64,000 bases of DNA, from contig CALVAQ010000006.1 of the NCBI GenBank assembly GCA_944325595.1, positions 1 to 64,000 of the forward strand, in the 5' to 3' direction. A program made the position numbers and the translations under genes. Positions within the stretch are counted from its first letter, which is position 1. Each line of letters opens with the position of its first letter. Shown here piece by piece: positions 36,326 through 46,814 of the stretch. Under the pieces are notes generated by a model. That model had not been told where the DNA came from. It saw nothing but the letters and a program-made list of their open reading frames with translations, and did not search any database. This DNA is from Candidatus Gastranaerophilales bacterium (GTDB lineage Bacteria; Cyanobacteriota; Vampirovibrionia; Gastranaerophilales; Gastranaerophilaceae).

Positions 36326-37646
36326 ATGCTATTTCTTCCTGTGATTCAACGGGTTCAGCCGTCGATTTTTTGGGAAGTTTAATCAATTCAGCAACATTAT
36401 CACGTTTTTTGACCATTTCAGCCGTAACCGTGAACTCATGTACATTTTCCTGAGACGGAACCTCATACATAATGTTGAGCATCAATTCTTCTACAATTGA
36501 ACGAAGTGCTCTGGCACCGGTTTTACGCTTGATAGCTTCTTTTGCAATCAAATCAATTGCTTCGGGCTCAAATTTCAAATCGACATTATCCATTTTGAGC
36601 AAGCATTGATACTGTTTGATGATAGCGTTTTTGGGTTCTGTCAAAATCATTTTAAGAGTAGCTTCATCAAGCTGATCGAGTACGGCATATATAGGAACAC
36701 GGCCGATAAACTCAGGAATCAAGCCAAATTTGAGCAAGTCTTCAGGCTGTAATTTTTTGAGCATTTTTTGTGCCGCAATTTCCTTTTCAGCTGCAGTTGC
36801 CGGAGCTTTTGCGCCAAAGCCGAGAGAGGTGCCTTCACCGGCTCTTCTTTCAACGATTTTATCCAGACCTACAAACGCACCGCCGACAATAAACAGGATA
36901 TTTTTTGTATCAATTTGAATAAATTCCTGATGAGGATGTTTTCTTCCTCCCTGAGGCGGAACATTCGCAACAGTACCTTCAATCATTTTCAAAAGTGCCT
37001 GCTGAACGCCTTCTCCCGAAACATCTCTTGTTATGCTAGGATTTTCGGATTTTCTGGCAATCTTGTCTATCTCATCGATATAAATAATGCCACGTTCAGC
37101 TTTTTGAGCATCAAACTCAGCATTTTGATATAGTCTTAACAAAATATTTTCAACATCATCACCGACATAGCCGGCTTCTGTTAAGGTTGTTGCATCTGCG
37201 ACGGCAAACGGAACATCAAGCATTTTTGCAAGTGTTTGCGCCAAAAGAGTTTTACCTGAACCAGTCGGTCCAACAAGCAAAATGTTGCTTTTTTGGATTT
37301 CAATTCCGCTTGCATCTTTTTCACTGGAATTGTGAGCAATTCTTTTGTAATGGTTGTATACAGCAACAGACAAAACCTTTTTGGCATCATCCTGTCCTAC
37401 AATGTGCTCATCCAGATATGCTTTGATTTCATGTGGTTTGGGTACTGAAGAAATATCGGCTTCTTTAGGTTCTTCTTTTTCGCCTTTTTCTTTGTTTTCA
37501 AAGAACTCTTCGTCCAAAATTTCATTACACAGCTCAACACATTCATCGCAAATATAGACTTCGGGTCCTGCAATAAGTTTTTTTACCTGATCCTGTGTCT
37601 TTCCGCAAAATGAACATTTTAAACGGCTGTCATCATGTTTAACCAT
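36324..37646 (-). CDS. clpX: ATP-dependent Clp protease ATP-binding subunit ClpX
   Basis: 440 aa from the ATG at 37646, preceded by AGGAG; the longer open frame has no ribosome-binding site. The N-terminal zinc domain has Cys11/14/33/36 for substrate and adaptor binding. Walker A is GPTGSGKT (126-133), followed by [11 protein letters not shown]. The IGF-type loop region that docks ClpP, and [11 protein letters not shown] in the small domain, are as expected. It unfolds tagged proteins and feeds them to ClpP. It follows tig and clpP in the standard order. Confidence 0.97.
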   Translation of the reverse strand: MVKHDDSRLKCSFCGKTQDQVKKLIAGPEVYICDECVELCNEILDEEFFENKEKGEKEEPKEADISSVPKPHEIKAYLDEHIVGQDDAKKVLSVAVYNHYKRIAHNSSEKDASGIEIQKSNILLVGPTGSGKTLLAQTLAKMLDVPFAVADATTLTEAGYVGDDVENILLRLYQNAEFDAQKAERGIIYIDEIDKIARKSENPSITRDVSGEGVQQALLKMIEGTVANVPPQGGRKHPHQEFIQIDTKNILFIVGGAFVGLDKIVERRAGEGTSLGFGAKAPATAAEKEIAAQKMLKKLQPEDLLKFGLIPEFIGRVPIYAVLDQLDEATLKMILTEPKNAIIKQYQCLLKMDNVDLKFEPEAIDLIAKEAIKRKTGARALRSIVEELMLNIMYEVPSQENVHEFTVTAEMVKKRDNVAELIKLPKKSTAEPVESQEEIA

Positions 37647-37674
37647 TACATTTCTCCTATTTTGGCTGAGTAAA

Positions 37675-38274
37675 TTATTCAGCTTTCGGATGTTTATCCA
37701 TTGAGATAACTTTATCAATCATACCGTATTCAAGAGCTTCTTCCGGAGTCATGATATAGTCTCTGTCTGTATCTTTTTCGATTTTTTTGATTGATTGTCC
37801 TGTGTTGGAAGCAAGGATTTCATTCAAAGCTTTTTTGATTCTCAGGATTTCAGCAGCTTGAATTTCAATATCGGTTGCCTGACCCTGTGCACCGCCTAAA
37901 GGCTGGTGAATCAATACTCTTGAATGAGGAAGCGCAAGTCTTTTGCCTTTAGTACCTGAAGACAAAAGGAACGCACCCATTGATGCTGCCTGACCGAGAC
38001 ATATAGTAGAGACATCCGCTCTGATGTGCTGCATAGTATCGTAAATAGCAAATCCTGCAGTTACACTGCCTCCGGGTGAATTGATATAGAGCATGATATC
38101 TTTTTCGGGATTTTCAGAATCCAAAAGCAACATCTGTGCAACAACAAGGTTTGCAACCATGTCATCTATCGGTGTGCCCAAAAAGATAATTCTTTCTCTC
38201 AACAATCTTGAGAATATGTCAAATGCACGTTCACCACGGCTGGATTGTTCTACTACTGTTGGTACAAAGCTCAT
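37675..38274 (-). CDS. clpP: ATP-dependent Clp protease proteolytic subunit
   Basis: 199 aa from the ATG at 38274 (AAAGGG 7 nt upstream). Serine peptidase with triad Ser98 (GQAASMGA), His123 (VLIHQP) and Asp172 (TDRDYIM). It forms the double heptameric chamber that degrades proteins delivered by ClpX. It lies between tig and clpX, 28 nt from the ClpX start. Confidence 0.97.
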   Translation of the reverse strand: MSFVPTVVEQSSRGERAFDIFSRLLRERIIFLGTPIDDMVANLVVAQMLLLDSENPEKDIMLYINSPGGSVTAGFAIYDTMQHIRADVSTICLGQAASMGAFLLSSGTKGKRLALPHSRVLIHQPLGGAQGQATDIEIQAAEILRIKKALNEILASNTGQSIKKIEKDTDRDYIMTPEEALEYGMIDKVISMDKHPKAE

Positions 38275-38326
38275 AAATAACCCTTTCAATCTCTTAATTT
38301 TATCTCTTATTTACTAATATTATAAT

Positions 38327-39631
38327 CTACTTTTTTGCTTCTGCAACGAATTTTATTTTGTTGTTGTCAATAAGGAATTTTGTAACCTTTTGGCTCAATG
38401 CCTGTTGTGACAATGACTGAATCAAAGCAGTATTTTTTCTGATTTCTCTAAAAATTGTGTCTTTATCCGTTTGATAAAGTGATGCCATTTCACCTATTTT
38501 TTGTTCAAGGTCTTGAGCCGTAACCTGAATATTTTCAAGTTTTGCAATTTCTGACATCATCAAAGAGTTTTTGATTCTGCTGATTGCTTCTTCTCTAAGT
38601 TCTTTATCAATTTTTTCAGCACCGTCCTGTTTCAATACATCTTCCCAGGTTACGCCGGATTGAGCAACTTTTTGTTTAAAATCGGCAACCAGTGCCTGTT
38701 TTTCTCTTTCAATCATTGTGTCTTGAATATCAACAGACATTTTTGAAAGAATTGCATCAAAAACTTTGTTTGCACTTCTTTTGTCGTTTTCGATTTTTGC
38801 CGTGTTATCAAGATATTTTTGAATATCAGCCTTCAATTCATCAAGGTTTTTGAATTTGCCGACTTTTTTAGCCAAATCGTCATTTATTTCCGGTTTGATT
38901 TTAGCTTTTACTTCTCTCAAAGTGATTTTGAACTGAGCAGGTTTACCTTTGAGGTTTTCTTCATGGTAGTTTTCAGGGAAAGTTACATCGATTGTAAATT
39001 CATCGCCTGCTTTGTGTCCAACAAGCTGCTCTGCAAAACCGGGAATAAAATTGCTGTGTTCCAAATCAAGCAGATAGTTCTTTGCAGCGCCGCCGTCAAT
39101 AAGTTTTCCATCAACAGAACCCTCAAAATCCATAAGAACAACGTCTTTGTCAGTAGATTCTTTATCTGCTTTTTCCAGTGTTGTAAACTTTTCAGCAAGT
39201 TCATTCAGCTCTTTATCCATAGCATCCGGAGCTGTTTTGTACTCTTCAACCTCAAGTTCCATATCTTTGTATTGTTCAAATTTTACTTCGGGTTTGAGTT
39301 CCATTTTTGCAACAACGGTAACGGGTTTACCGAGTTCAAAGTTGTAAGATTCCAAATAAGGTTCTGTAATAATGTTCAAATTGTTTTCCGATATTGCTTT
39401 TGCAAAAGCATTCGGAAGAACAGAGTCCAGAACATCTCTTTTTATTGATTCTGCGCCGATATTTTTTTCAAGAATAGCTCTAGGAGCTTTTCCTTTTCTA
39501 AATCCGGGAATATTTACTCTCTGAGCGAGTCTTTTGCATGCTTTTGAATATTCTTTTTCGGCTGTATCAGCATCAATCTCGATATCAACCTTAACCATAT
39601 TGTTTTCTAATTTTTCAACTGTTGTTTTCAT
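38327..39631 (-). CDS. tig: Trigger factor (ribosome-associated chaperone / PPIase)
   Basis: 434 aa. It binds nascent chains at the ribosome exit. The ribosome-docking loop VNIPGFRKGKAPRA is in the N-terminal domain near residues 34-48; an FKBP-type PPIase domain spans about 150-235 (DVVLMDFEGSVDGKLIDGG, then FPENYHEENLKGKPAQF), and a helical C-terminal domain follows. First gene of tig-clpP-clpX, read from an AT-rich 150-nt upstream region. Confidence 0.95.
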   Translation of the reverse strand: MKTTVEKLENNMVKVDIEIDADTAEKEYSKACKRLAQRVNIPGFRKGKAPRAILEKNIGAESIKRDVLDSVLPNAFAKAISENNLNIITEPYLESYNFELGKPVTVVAKMELKPEVKFEQYKDMELEVEEYKTAPDAMDKELNELAEKFTTLEKADKESTDKDVVLMDFEGSVDGKLIDGGAAKNYLLDLEHSNFIPGFAEQLVGHKAGDEFTIDVTFPENYHEENLKGKPAQFKITLREVKAKIKPEINDDLAKKVGKFKNLDELKADIQKYLDNTAKIENDKRSANKVFDAILSKMSVDIQDTMIEREKQALVADFKQKVAQSGVTWEDVLKQDGAEKIDKELREEAISRIKNSLMMSEIAKLENIQVTAQDLEQKIGEMASLYQTDKDTIFREIRKNTALIQSLSQQALSQKVTKFLIDNNKIKFVAEAKK

Positions 39632-39779
39632 CTCTTATATCCTTATTAAACTCTTTTGTGACGACATACGCGGTAAAAATATCCGCAAAAATATTTACCT
39701 TAAAATTATATTATAAAAGTTTTACAAATAAAGCATTTGCATAAAATTTAGTAAATATGATGTAGTAATACAATCAATA

Positions 39780-40883
39780 TCAGGCAATATTTTGTTTTAA
39801 ATAGGCATCCACAAAACCATCCAAATCACCATCCATTACTGCATCTACGTTGCCGACTTCATAGCCCGTTCTGTGATCTTTGACCATCTTGTAGGGATGA
39901 AAAACGTATGAGCGAATCTGTGAGCCAAAGTTTATATCAAAAGTTTCACCTTTCAAATCAGCAAGTTTCTTATCATATTCAGCCTGCTTTATGGCTAGCA
40001 GTTTTGAAGCAAGCATTTGCATTGCAGTTTCTTTGTTTTGGAGTTGTGAACGCTGCTGCTGACATTTTACAACTATGCCTGTAGGTTTATGCAGTATTCT
40101 GACGGCAGTCTCTACTTTATTTACGTTTTGCCCTCCTGCTCCGCCCGAGCGCATTGTTTCAACAACGATATCATCGGCAGGGATTGTAATTGCCTTTTCA
40201 AAATCCTCTATAACCGGACAAACCTCTATACTGGCAAAACTTGTCTGTCGTTTTCCGTTTGCATTAAACGGAGAAATTCTGACCAGTCTGTGAACTCCTC
40301 TTTCTGCTTTTGCGAGACCAAAAGCATATTTGCCGGAGATTTTTATTGTAGCGGATTTTATACCTGCTTCATCTCCATCCGACTTGTCCAAAAGTTCCAC
40401 ATGCCAGCCTTTTGATTCTGCCCATCTTGTATACATACGAAGAAGCATCTGCGCCCAATCCTGAGCATCTGTGCCTCCAGCACCGGCATTTACTGTTAAA
40501 ATCGCATCATATGTATCGTATTCACCCGAAAGAGTTTTTTCTATTTCCCACTTATCCAGCTCTTTTTCGAGCATTTCAAGGTTGTTTTGCATCTCTTCCC
40601 AGAGAGACTCGTCCTCCGATTCGTTGTAGAGTTCCATCAGAACTTTTGTATCATCAACGGTTCTTTCCCATTTTGAAAGCTGGGCTAGAGCATTCTTTAG
40701 TTCTGTAACCTCCTGAGAAATTCTGGCAGCAGCCTGAGCATCTTTCCAGATGTCTTCGGACTGAAGTTTTTCATCCAGTGCGAGAATTTTCACCTTCAAT
40801 TTGTCAGGCTCAATGCACTCTCTGGCTTTATTGACTTTTAGTGTAAGTTCTTCAAGTTTCTGTTTTTGCTCTACATCTATCAT
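39780..40883 (-). CDS. prfB: Peptide chain release factor 2
   Basis: 367 aa. It recognises UGA/UAA stops. It has the GGQ peptidyl-hydrolysis motif ([14 protein letters not shown]) and, instead of a PxT motif, [15 protein letters not shown] containing the SPF tripeptide that defines RF2. The whole N-terminus, including the region where most RF2 genes have an in-frame UGA and a +1 frameshift (about codon 25), is one open frame here, so no autoregulatory frameshift is present. It lies 12 nt after metG. Confidence 0.95.
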   Translation of the reverse strand: MIDVEQKQKLEELTLKVNKARECIEPDKLKVKILALDEKLQSEDIWKDAQAAARISQEVTELKNALAQLSKWERTVDDTKVLMELYNESEDESLWEEMQNNLEMLEKELDKWEIEKTLSGEYDTYDAILTVNAGAGGTDAQDWAQMLLRMYTRWAESKGWHVELLDKSDGDEAGIKSATIKISGKYAFGLAKAERGVHRLVRISPFNANGKRQTSFASIEVCPVIEDFEKAITIPADDIVVETMRSGGAGGQNVNKVETAVRILHKPTGIVVKCQQQRSQLQNKETAMQMLASKLLAIKQAEYDKKLADLKGETFDINFGSQIRSYVFHPYKMVKDHRTGYEVGNVDAVMDGDLDGFVDAYLKQNIA

Positions 40884-40895
40884 AGTATGATATTT

Positions 40896-42470
40896 TTACG
40901 CTTTCTTTGCCGCACCGGCAATTTCCGAATCCAGTCTCAAAAATACAGGCTTTATCTTTTCTTTTTCCGTAAGTTTGCCTGCCGGAATTTCGCCCCATTT
41001 TAGGGTGTCAAGTTTTACATCAACCGCTTTTTCGTTTCTGTTGAGTTGTTCGTATATGTCCTGACAGATATTCGGGCAGTAAGGAGCAAGCATGGCACCG
41101 ATAAATCTCATTGATTCAAGCACATTATAAAGAACTTGCGCACATTCGTACATTTTTCCTTCTTTTGCAAGCCCCCACGGTGCTGTATCGTTTACATACT
41201 TGTTAACAATATTTGCAAAGTTCACAATCTCCTGCGCTGCTTCCGCTACTTCGAATTTGTCAAATCTGGATTTGAGTGCATTTATGGTTTTTTGTGCTTC
41301 TTTTGCTATTTCATTGTCAGAAGAGGTAATAAAATCCTCTTTTATCTCGCCGTCAAAATATTTTACCAGCATATTAAGCGTTCTGTTTAACAGATTACCG
41401 ATATTGTTTGCCAAATCGGCATTCACTCTTTCTTTGAACTCCATATCGGAATAGTTTCCGTCCCTGCCGGTCGGAGCTGTCACCATCATAAAATATCTGA
41501 AGGCATCGGGATGATTTAGTTCAAAAGTTTCCATAACGTCCTTCGGCGCAATGACATTGCCGATAGACTTGCTCATTTTTGTCTGGTCAATTGTAATCCA
41601 GCCGTGAGCAAGAATTGTTTTTGGCAGAGGTACATCAAGTGCCATCAAAAATGACGGCCAGTAAATAGCATGGAATTTCAAGATATCTTTTCCGATAACC
41701 TGTACATCAGCAGGCCAATATTTTTTAAATGTTTCGGAAGGATTTTCCGGGTCGTAGCCCAGAGCCGTGATATAGTTTGAAAGTGCATCAATCCACACAT
41801 AAATTGTCTGCGAATCATCACCCAGAACCGGCACACCCCAGCTTACAGAGTCTTTTGCTCGTGACACAGAGATATCTTCAATGTGTTCAAGCTGGTTCAG
41901 CACTTCATTAGCCCTAAACGCAGGTTGAATAAATTCCGGATGTTTTTTTATATGTTCAATCAATCTGTCTTTGTATTTTGAAAGTTTGAAGAAATAGTTT
42001 TCTTCTTTTACGACTTCCGGTTTTTTCATATGATCAGGACAAAGACCGTCTTCTGTCAAATCTTTTTCACTCAAGAAAGATTCACATCCGGCACAGTACA
42101 ATCCGGTATAAGAATGCTTGTAAATATCACCGTTTTCCTGTAATTTTTTAAATATTTTTTGAATAATAGCTTCGTGCTCGGCATCAGTAGTTCTGATAAA
42201 TTTGTTGTAAGAAATATCCAGTCCTGCCCAGCACTCTTTGAATTTGTTTGCGTTGGTGTCGCAGAGCTCTTTTGGTGTAATCCCCATCGCTGCTGATGTT
42301 TTTTGTATTTTTATGCCATGTTCATCTGTTCCTGTAAGAAAATAGACATCGTCATATCTCTGACGGAAATGACGTGCAAGAACATCTGTTTGTATTTTTT
42401 CATAAGCGTGACCTATATGAGGTGCACCGTTTACATAATCTATTGCAGTTGTTAAGTAAAATTTTGTCAT
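40896..42470 (-). CDS. metG: Methionyl-tRNA synthetase
   Basis: 524 aa. Class I synthetase with HIGH as PHIGHAY (His18 onward) and KMSKS as KMSKSIG near residue 300. A single zinc knuckle CAGCESF...CPDH lies in the connective peptide. It lacks the C-terminal tRNA-binding (EMAP-like) domain found in longer forms, as in many compact bacterial enzymes. GGGATAG lies before the ATG. It is in an operon with prfB, both for translation. Confidence 0.97.
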   Translation of the reverse strand: MTKFYLTTAIDYVNGAPHIGHAYEKIQTDVLARHFRQRYDDVYFLTGTDEHGIKIQKTSAAMGITPKELCDTNANKFKECWAGLDISYNKFIRTTDAEHEAIIQKIFKKLQENGDIYKHSYTGLYCAGCESFLSEKDLTEDGLCPDHMKKPEVVKEENYFFKLSKYKDRLIEHIKKHPEFIQPAFRANEVLNQLEHIEDISVSRAKDSVSWGVPVLGDDSQTIYVWIDALSNYITALGYDPENPSETFKKYWPADVQVIGKDILKFHAIYWPSFLMALDVPLPKTILAHGWITIDQTKMSKSIGNVIAPKDVMETFELNHPDAFRYFMMVTAPTGRDGNYSDMEFKERVNADLANNIGNLLNRTLNMLVKYFDGEIKEDFITSSDNEIAKEAQKTINALKSRFDKFEVAEAAQEIVNFANIVNKYVNDTAPWGLAKEGKMYECAQVLYNVLESMRFIGAMLAPYCPNICQDIYEQLNRNEKAVDVKLDTLKWGEIPAGKLTEKEKIKPVFLRLDSEIAGAAKKA

Positions 42471-42540
42471 AATCTATCCCACTTCTTTGATATTTGCTAA
42501 GATAAAATTACCACAAATAAGCAAAAATTGGGAGAAAAAC

Positions 42541-43242
42541 ATGTCAGAACGTTTTAATAACAGAAAAAATAATGAATTGAGAAATATAAAATTCACAATG
42601 GATTACACAAAACATGCGCTGAGCTCTATTCTGGTTGAATTCGGAGACACAAAAGTAATCGTAACAGCATCGGTTGATGAAAAAGCGCCAAAATGGATGG
42701 AAAAAGACGACCCGAGAGGCTGGGTTACGGCAGAATATTCTCTGCTCCCCACATCTACGCACACAAGATGCCAGAGAGAACGCACAAAACTTTCAGGCAG
42801 AACACAGGAAATACAAAGACTCATCGGCAGAAGCCTGCGCTCATGCGTAGACCTTGAAAAAATGACAGGACTTACAATTACGATTGATGCTGACGTAATT
42901 CAGGCTGACGGCGGCACAAGATGTGCAAGTATATGCGGGGGGTATCTGGCACTTGAGCAGGCTGTCAAAAAGCTTCTGGAACAAGGCTTAATAAAAGAAA
43001 ATCCTGTTATTGAGCCTATTGCTGCTGTTTCTGTCGGTATTATTGACGGAGAAGTAAAGCTCGATTTGGATTATGCCGAAGACTCCCATGCACAGGTTGA
43101 TTCAAATGTTGTGATGACAAAAAGCGGAAAAATCATAGAATTTCAAACAACCGCTGAAGGAAACCCCTATGAAAAAGAGCAGCTGTATCAAATACTGGAA
43201 ACGGCACAAAAAGCTATTCAAGACATCATAGCTATGTATTAA
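42541..43242 (+). CDS. rph: Ribonuclease PH
   Basis: 233 aa from the ATG at 42541, which has GGGAG 7 nt upstream; an earlier in-frame start at 42487 is weaker. Phosphorolytic 3'-5' RNase that trims tRNA 3' ends. Seen: VTASVDEKAPKW, the R-x-x-R-x-KLSGRTQEIQRLIGRSLR substrate/phosphate region, and IDADVIQADGGTRCASICG. Trimming matters here because several tRNAs in the window lack an encoded CCA. It overlaps the convergent bioA stop by 4 nt (TTAA). Confidence 0.95.
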   Translation: MSERFNNRKNNELRNIKFTMDYTKHALSSILVEFGDTKVIVTASVDEKAPKWMEKDDPRGWVTAEYSLLPTSTHTRCQRERTKLSGRTQEIQRLIGRSLRSCVDLEKMTGLTITIDADVIQADGGTRCASICGGYLALEQAVKKLLEQGLIKENPVIEPIAAVSVGIIDGEVKLDLDYAEDSHAQVDSNVVMTKSGKIIEFQTTAEGNPYEKEQLYQILETAQKAIQDIIAMY

Positions 43243-44600
43243 AACTTTTCCGTAACTGTTTTTATTGAATCATAAGCTATCTTTAACAGTTCATCAATTT
43301 GTGCCTCTGTTATAATCAGCGGAGGCATAAAATATATCACATTGCCGATTGGACGAAGAATAGCTCCTCTTTTCATTGCTTCAAGAAAAACTCTGTGCCC
43401 CATCCGTTCTTCAAAAGCATATGGTTCTTTTGTCTTTTTATCTTTGACCATTTCAACAGCGCCTATCATGCCTGTTTGTCTTATATCACCGGCATGTTCC
43501 AGCGACTCAAATATTTTCAGCGATTTTTTTAAATACTCAATTTTAGGTTGAAGTTTTTCAATTATCTTTTCTTCTTCCATAATCTTTAAGTTTTCAACGG
43601 CAACGGCACATGCAAGAGGATTACCCGTAAAGCTGTGTCCGTGATAGAAGGTCTTTAAAGTTGAAAAATCATCGTAAAAAGCATTGTATATTTTGTCCGT
43701 TGTGATAGTGGCAGCAAGAGGAATATAGCCTGCGGTTATGCCTTTTGCAACACAAAAAATATCCGGTTTTATCTGTGCATGTTCAAAAGCAAAGTATTTT
43801 CCTGTCCTGCCGAATGCCATTGCAACTTCATCGTCAATGAGAAGGATATCGTATTTGTCGCATAATGTTCTTAATTTTTTCAAATATTCTGCGGGATACA
43901 TTCTCATGCCGGCAGCACCTTGAACAAGCGGTTCAACAATCATTGCCGCAATCTCGTTGTTCTTTTGCTTAAAGAGTTCTTCCACTTCGTTTATACATTC
44001 AATATTACATTGCCCCTGTTTGCAGTTAAGCGGACATCTGTAGCAAAAAGGCGCTTTGACTTTCAATGTTTCAAAGACAAGAGGATTAAATATTTTTTTG
44101 TAAATATCAATTCCGCCTACAGAAACAGACCCGAGGGTATCGCCGTGATACGACTCTGTCATTGACACAAAATATTTTTTTTCAGGCTTCCCTTTTTGAT
44201 ACCAGTACTGATATGCCATCTTTAGTGCAACTTCAACGGCAGTTGAACCATCATCAGAATAAAAGACTTTTGAAAACGGATTTCCTGCGAGTTTTACAAG
44301 TCTTTCAGCAAGTTCCACTGCCGGTTTGTGTGTAAAATCGGCAAGTAAAATGTGTTCGATTTTCTCAGCTTGATTTAAAAGCGCATTATTCAACCTTTTT
44401 ACATTATGACCGAGAGTATTTACCCACCATGAAGAAACGGCATCTATATATTTGTTGCCGTCAATGTCATAAACATATATTCCCTCGCCTTTTTCAATTA
44501 GAGCAGGTTTGTAATTTTTTCCCTCATATTGTTTGTGCTGTGTATCAGGATGCCAGACGTATTTTAAGTCTTTTTCAATCCATTCTTCTTTTGTTGTCAT
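43239..44600 (-). CDS. bioA: Adenosylmethionine-8-amino-7-oxononanoate aminotransferase
   Basis: 453 aa. PLP class III aminotransferase for the DAPA step of biotin synthesis. Typical BioA features: YVWHPDTQ near the start, SSWWVNTLGHN, LIDDEVAMAFGRTG, and the PLP lysine in AKGITAGYIPLAA. A cysteine-rich insertion (CYRCPLNCKQGQCNIEC) around residue 185 matches the 'CYRCP....C...C' insert of many BioA proteins and may bind a metal. No other biotin gene is in view. Confidence 0.93.
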   Translation of the reverse strand: MTTKEEWIEKDLKYVWHPDTQHKQYEGKNYKPALIEKGEGIYVYDIDGNKYIDAVSSWWVNTLGHNVKRLNNALLNQAEKIEHILLADFTHKPAVELAERLVKLAGNPFSKVFYSDDGSTAVEVALKMAYQYWYQKGKPEKKYFVSMTESYHGDTLGSVSVGGIDIYKKIFNPLVFETLKVKAPFCYRCPLNCKQGQCNIECINEVEELFKQKNNEIAAMIVEPLVQGAAGMRMYPAEYLKKLRTLCDKYDILLIDDEVAMAFGRTGKYFAFEHAQIKPDIFCVAKGITAGYIPLAATITTDKIYNAFYDDFSTLKTFYHGHSFTGNPLACAVAVENLKIMEEEKIIEKLQPKIEYLKKSLKIFESLEHAGDIRQTGMIGAVEMVKDKKTKEPYAFEERMGHRVFLEAMKRGAILRPIGNVIYFMPPLIITEAQIDELLKIAYDSIKTVTEKF

Positions 44601-44638
44601 AGTAGTGCTGTCTCAATGTCTGTTTTGTACAATGGTGC

Positions 44639-45706
44639 TTATTCTATCAACATACAATCGCCATAGCTGTAGAACTTGTATTTTTCCTTTATTGCTTCAT
44701 TGTATGCTCTAAAGATAAAATCTTTCCCCGCAAGAGCACAAACAAGCATCAAAAGTGTGGATTTGGGCAAGTGAAAGTTTGTTATGAGCCTGTCAATTAC
44801 TCTGAATTTATATCCGGGATAAATAAACAATGTAGAATCATCCACTGTTTCTATAATCTCGTCGTATTTTTGCATACACGTTTCAAGTGTACGGACAGTG
44901 GTTGTTCCGACAGCCGTAATTCTTTTTCCATGACGTTTGGCATTCATAATAGTTTCTGCGGTTTCTTTTGAAATTTCAAATTCCTCGGAATCCATTTTAT
45001 GCTCGAGTATATTTTCAACTTTAACAGGTCTGAAGGTACCCAGCCCGACATTCAATGTTACATAACAAATCTGAACGCCTTTTGCTTTAAGCTTTTCAAG
45101 AATTTCTTCCGTAAAGTGCAATCCAGCTGTCGGTGCTGCAACAGAGCCTTCTTTTTGCGCATATACAGTCTGATATCTTTCATAGTCAAGACTCTTCAAC
45201 TGCTCATCTGTCATCTGTCTTTCTATATAAGGAGGAAGCGGTATATTGCCTACCTTGTCGAGAATTTCATAAAAATCACCGTCATAATGAAGTTCGACAA
45301 GCCATTTGCCTTCATTTTGTCTTGTCAGAACTTTGACGTACATATCCGGAGATATTTCAATGATTGTCTCTTCTTTAACTCTTTTAGACGGATTAATCAA
45401 AACCTCCCAGGTCTTGCCGGAAATTTGTTTGAGCAAAAACACCTCAATATGAGCACCCGTATCTTTTCTTCCGAACAAACGGGCAGGAATGACTTTCGTA
45501 TTATTCAAGACAAGAACATCATTTTCATCAAAATAGTCGGTAATATCATAAAAATGTTTATGTTCAATCGTTTCTGAGTCTCTGTCGAGAACCATCATCC
45601 TGCAGTTTTCTCTTTTTTCGGAAGGAAGCTGAGCAATAAGCTCTTTAGGCAGAGTATAATCAAATTCATGAATTGAAATAGTTTTCGACTGTGTTTCCGT
45701 ACTCAT
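44639..45706 (-). CDS. queA: S-adenosylmethionine:tRNA ribosyltransferase-isomerase
   Basis: 355 aa. It transfers and isomerises the ribosyl part of SAM onto preQ1-tRNA to make epoxyqueuosine. Seen: FDYTLPKELIAQLP at the start, NNTKVIPARLFGRK, VAAPTAGLHFTEE, and NFHLPKSTLLMLVCA, all hallmarks. With queF in the same window it shows a late queuosine pathway. It lies between asd and bioA on the same strand with short gaps, so possibly one transcript. Confidence 0.96.
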   Translation of the reverse strand: MSTETQSKTISIHEFDYTLPKELIAQLPSEKRENCRMMVLDRDSETIEHKHFYDITDYFDENDVLVLNNTKVIPARLFGRKDTGAHIEVFLLKQISGKTWEVLINPSKRVKEETIIEISPDMYVKVLTRQNEGKWLVELHYDGDFYEILDKVGNIPLPPYIERQMTDEQLKSLDYERYQTVYAQKEGSVAAPTAGLHFTEEILEKLKAKGVQICYVTLNVGLGTFRPVKVENILEHKMDSEEFEISKETAETIMNAKRHGKRITAVGTTTVRTLETCMQKYDEIIETVDDSTLFIYPGYKFRVIDRLITNFHLPKSTLLMLVCALAGKDFIFRAYNEAIKEKYKFYSYGDCMLIE

Positions 45707-45727
45707 ATTGCTTACACTTTCTAAATA

Positions 45728-46744
45728 TTAAAAAAGCCCCATTTTTATAACACTTTCAGCGAGTCTGACAGTATTCAAAGCAGCGCCGATTCTGATATTG
45801 TCAGCGACACACCACAAATCAATTGCATTATCAAAAGCAATATTTTTTCTGATTCTGCCGACATAAACAGGATTTTTTCCTGCGGCGTCACGGGGAGTAG
45901 GATAAATGTAATTTTCAATATCATCCATAACCTCAACGCCCCATGCATTTTCAAGAATTTCTCTGGCTTTTTGAGGAGACAATTCTTTTTCAAACTCTAT
46001 CGTAACCGCTTCAGAGTGTCCGTGGAATACAGGAACTCTGACCGCCGTGCAAGATATAGGAGTATCTGCATCCAGATGAAGGATTTTCTTCGTTTCATTG
46101 GTTACTTTCATCTCTTCTTTTGTATAACCATTGTCACAGAACACATCGATTTGAGGAATAACATTGTATGCAATCGGTTTTTTGAATTTTACGTTCTCAA
46201 AAGATTTGCCGTCATTTTCGGCAATGGTATTGTCTCTTAGCTCATTTATAGCAGCAAGTCCGGCGCCGGAAACAGCCTGATAAGTACTGACAATCATTCT
46301 TTTAATCTTTGCATAATCATGAAGCGGTTTTAGAACCAGCATCAGCTGAGAAGTTGAGCAATTCGGATTTGCAATTATGCCTTTGTGCATTTTCAAATCT
46401 TCATCATTTACCCCTGCAATAACGAGGGGAACGTCTTTTTCCATACGAAAAGCACTCGAATTGTCTATATAAACACAGCCTCTTTTTACGGCTTCCGGAG
46501 CAAGAGCCAGTGATGTCGACCCGCCTGCTGAAGCAAGAACAATGTTTACGCCTTCAAATGCATCCGGAGTAGCTTCAATAATTGTATGTTCTTCTCCTTT
46601 AAATTCTATTTTCTTTCCTGCGCTTTTCGCACTGGCAAGAAATTTTATTTCATTATAAGGAACATTATTTTCTACAAGGATTTTTAGTATTTCTCTTCCA
46701 ACAACACCTGTCGCACCCAAAACTGCAATATTCGGCTTTCTCAT
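45728..46744 (-). CDS. asd: Aspartate-semialdehyde dehydrogenase
   Basis: 338 aa. It reduces aspartyl phosphate to aspartate semialdehyde, the branch point to lysine/DAP, threonine and methionine. NADP-binding GATGVVGREIL at the start; catalytic cysteine Cys129 in NPNCSTSQ; STYQAVSGAG in the middle. Its product feeds the DAP pathway completed by DapL at 20633-21805. Confidence 0.96.
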   Translation of the reverse strand: MRKPNIAVLGATGVVGREILKILVENNVPYNEIKFLASAKSAGKKIEFKGEEHTIIEATPDAFEGVNIVLASAGGSTSLALAPEAVKRGCVYIDNSSAFRMEKDVPLVIAGVNDEDLKMHKGIIANPNCSTSQLMLVLKPLHDYAKIKRMIVSTYQAVSGAGLAAINELRDNTIAENDGKSFENVKFKKPIAYNVIPQIDVFCDNGYTKEEMKVTNETKKILHLDADTPISCTAVRVPVFHGHSEAVTIEFEKELSPQKAREILENAWGVEVMDDIENYIYPTPRDAAGKNPVYVGRIRKNIAFDNAIDLWCVADNIRIGAALNTVRLAESVIKMGLF

Positions 46745-46814
46745 TTTTCCTCACTATTCGTAAATTCTAATACTGGATACATTACAATTATAGTATAAAA
46801 AAATTTGTCAATAA

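Noticed and set aside
38819-39448. 209-codon plus-strand open frame
   Set aside because: Antisense to trigger factor; Phe/Cys-rich composition typical of shadow frames in AT-rich DNA.
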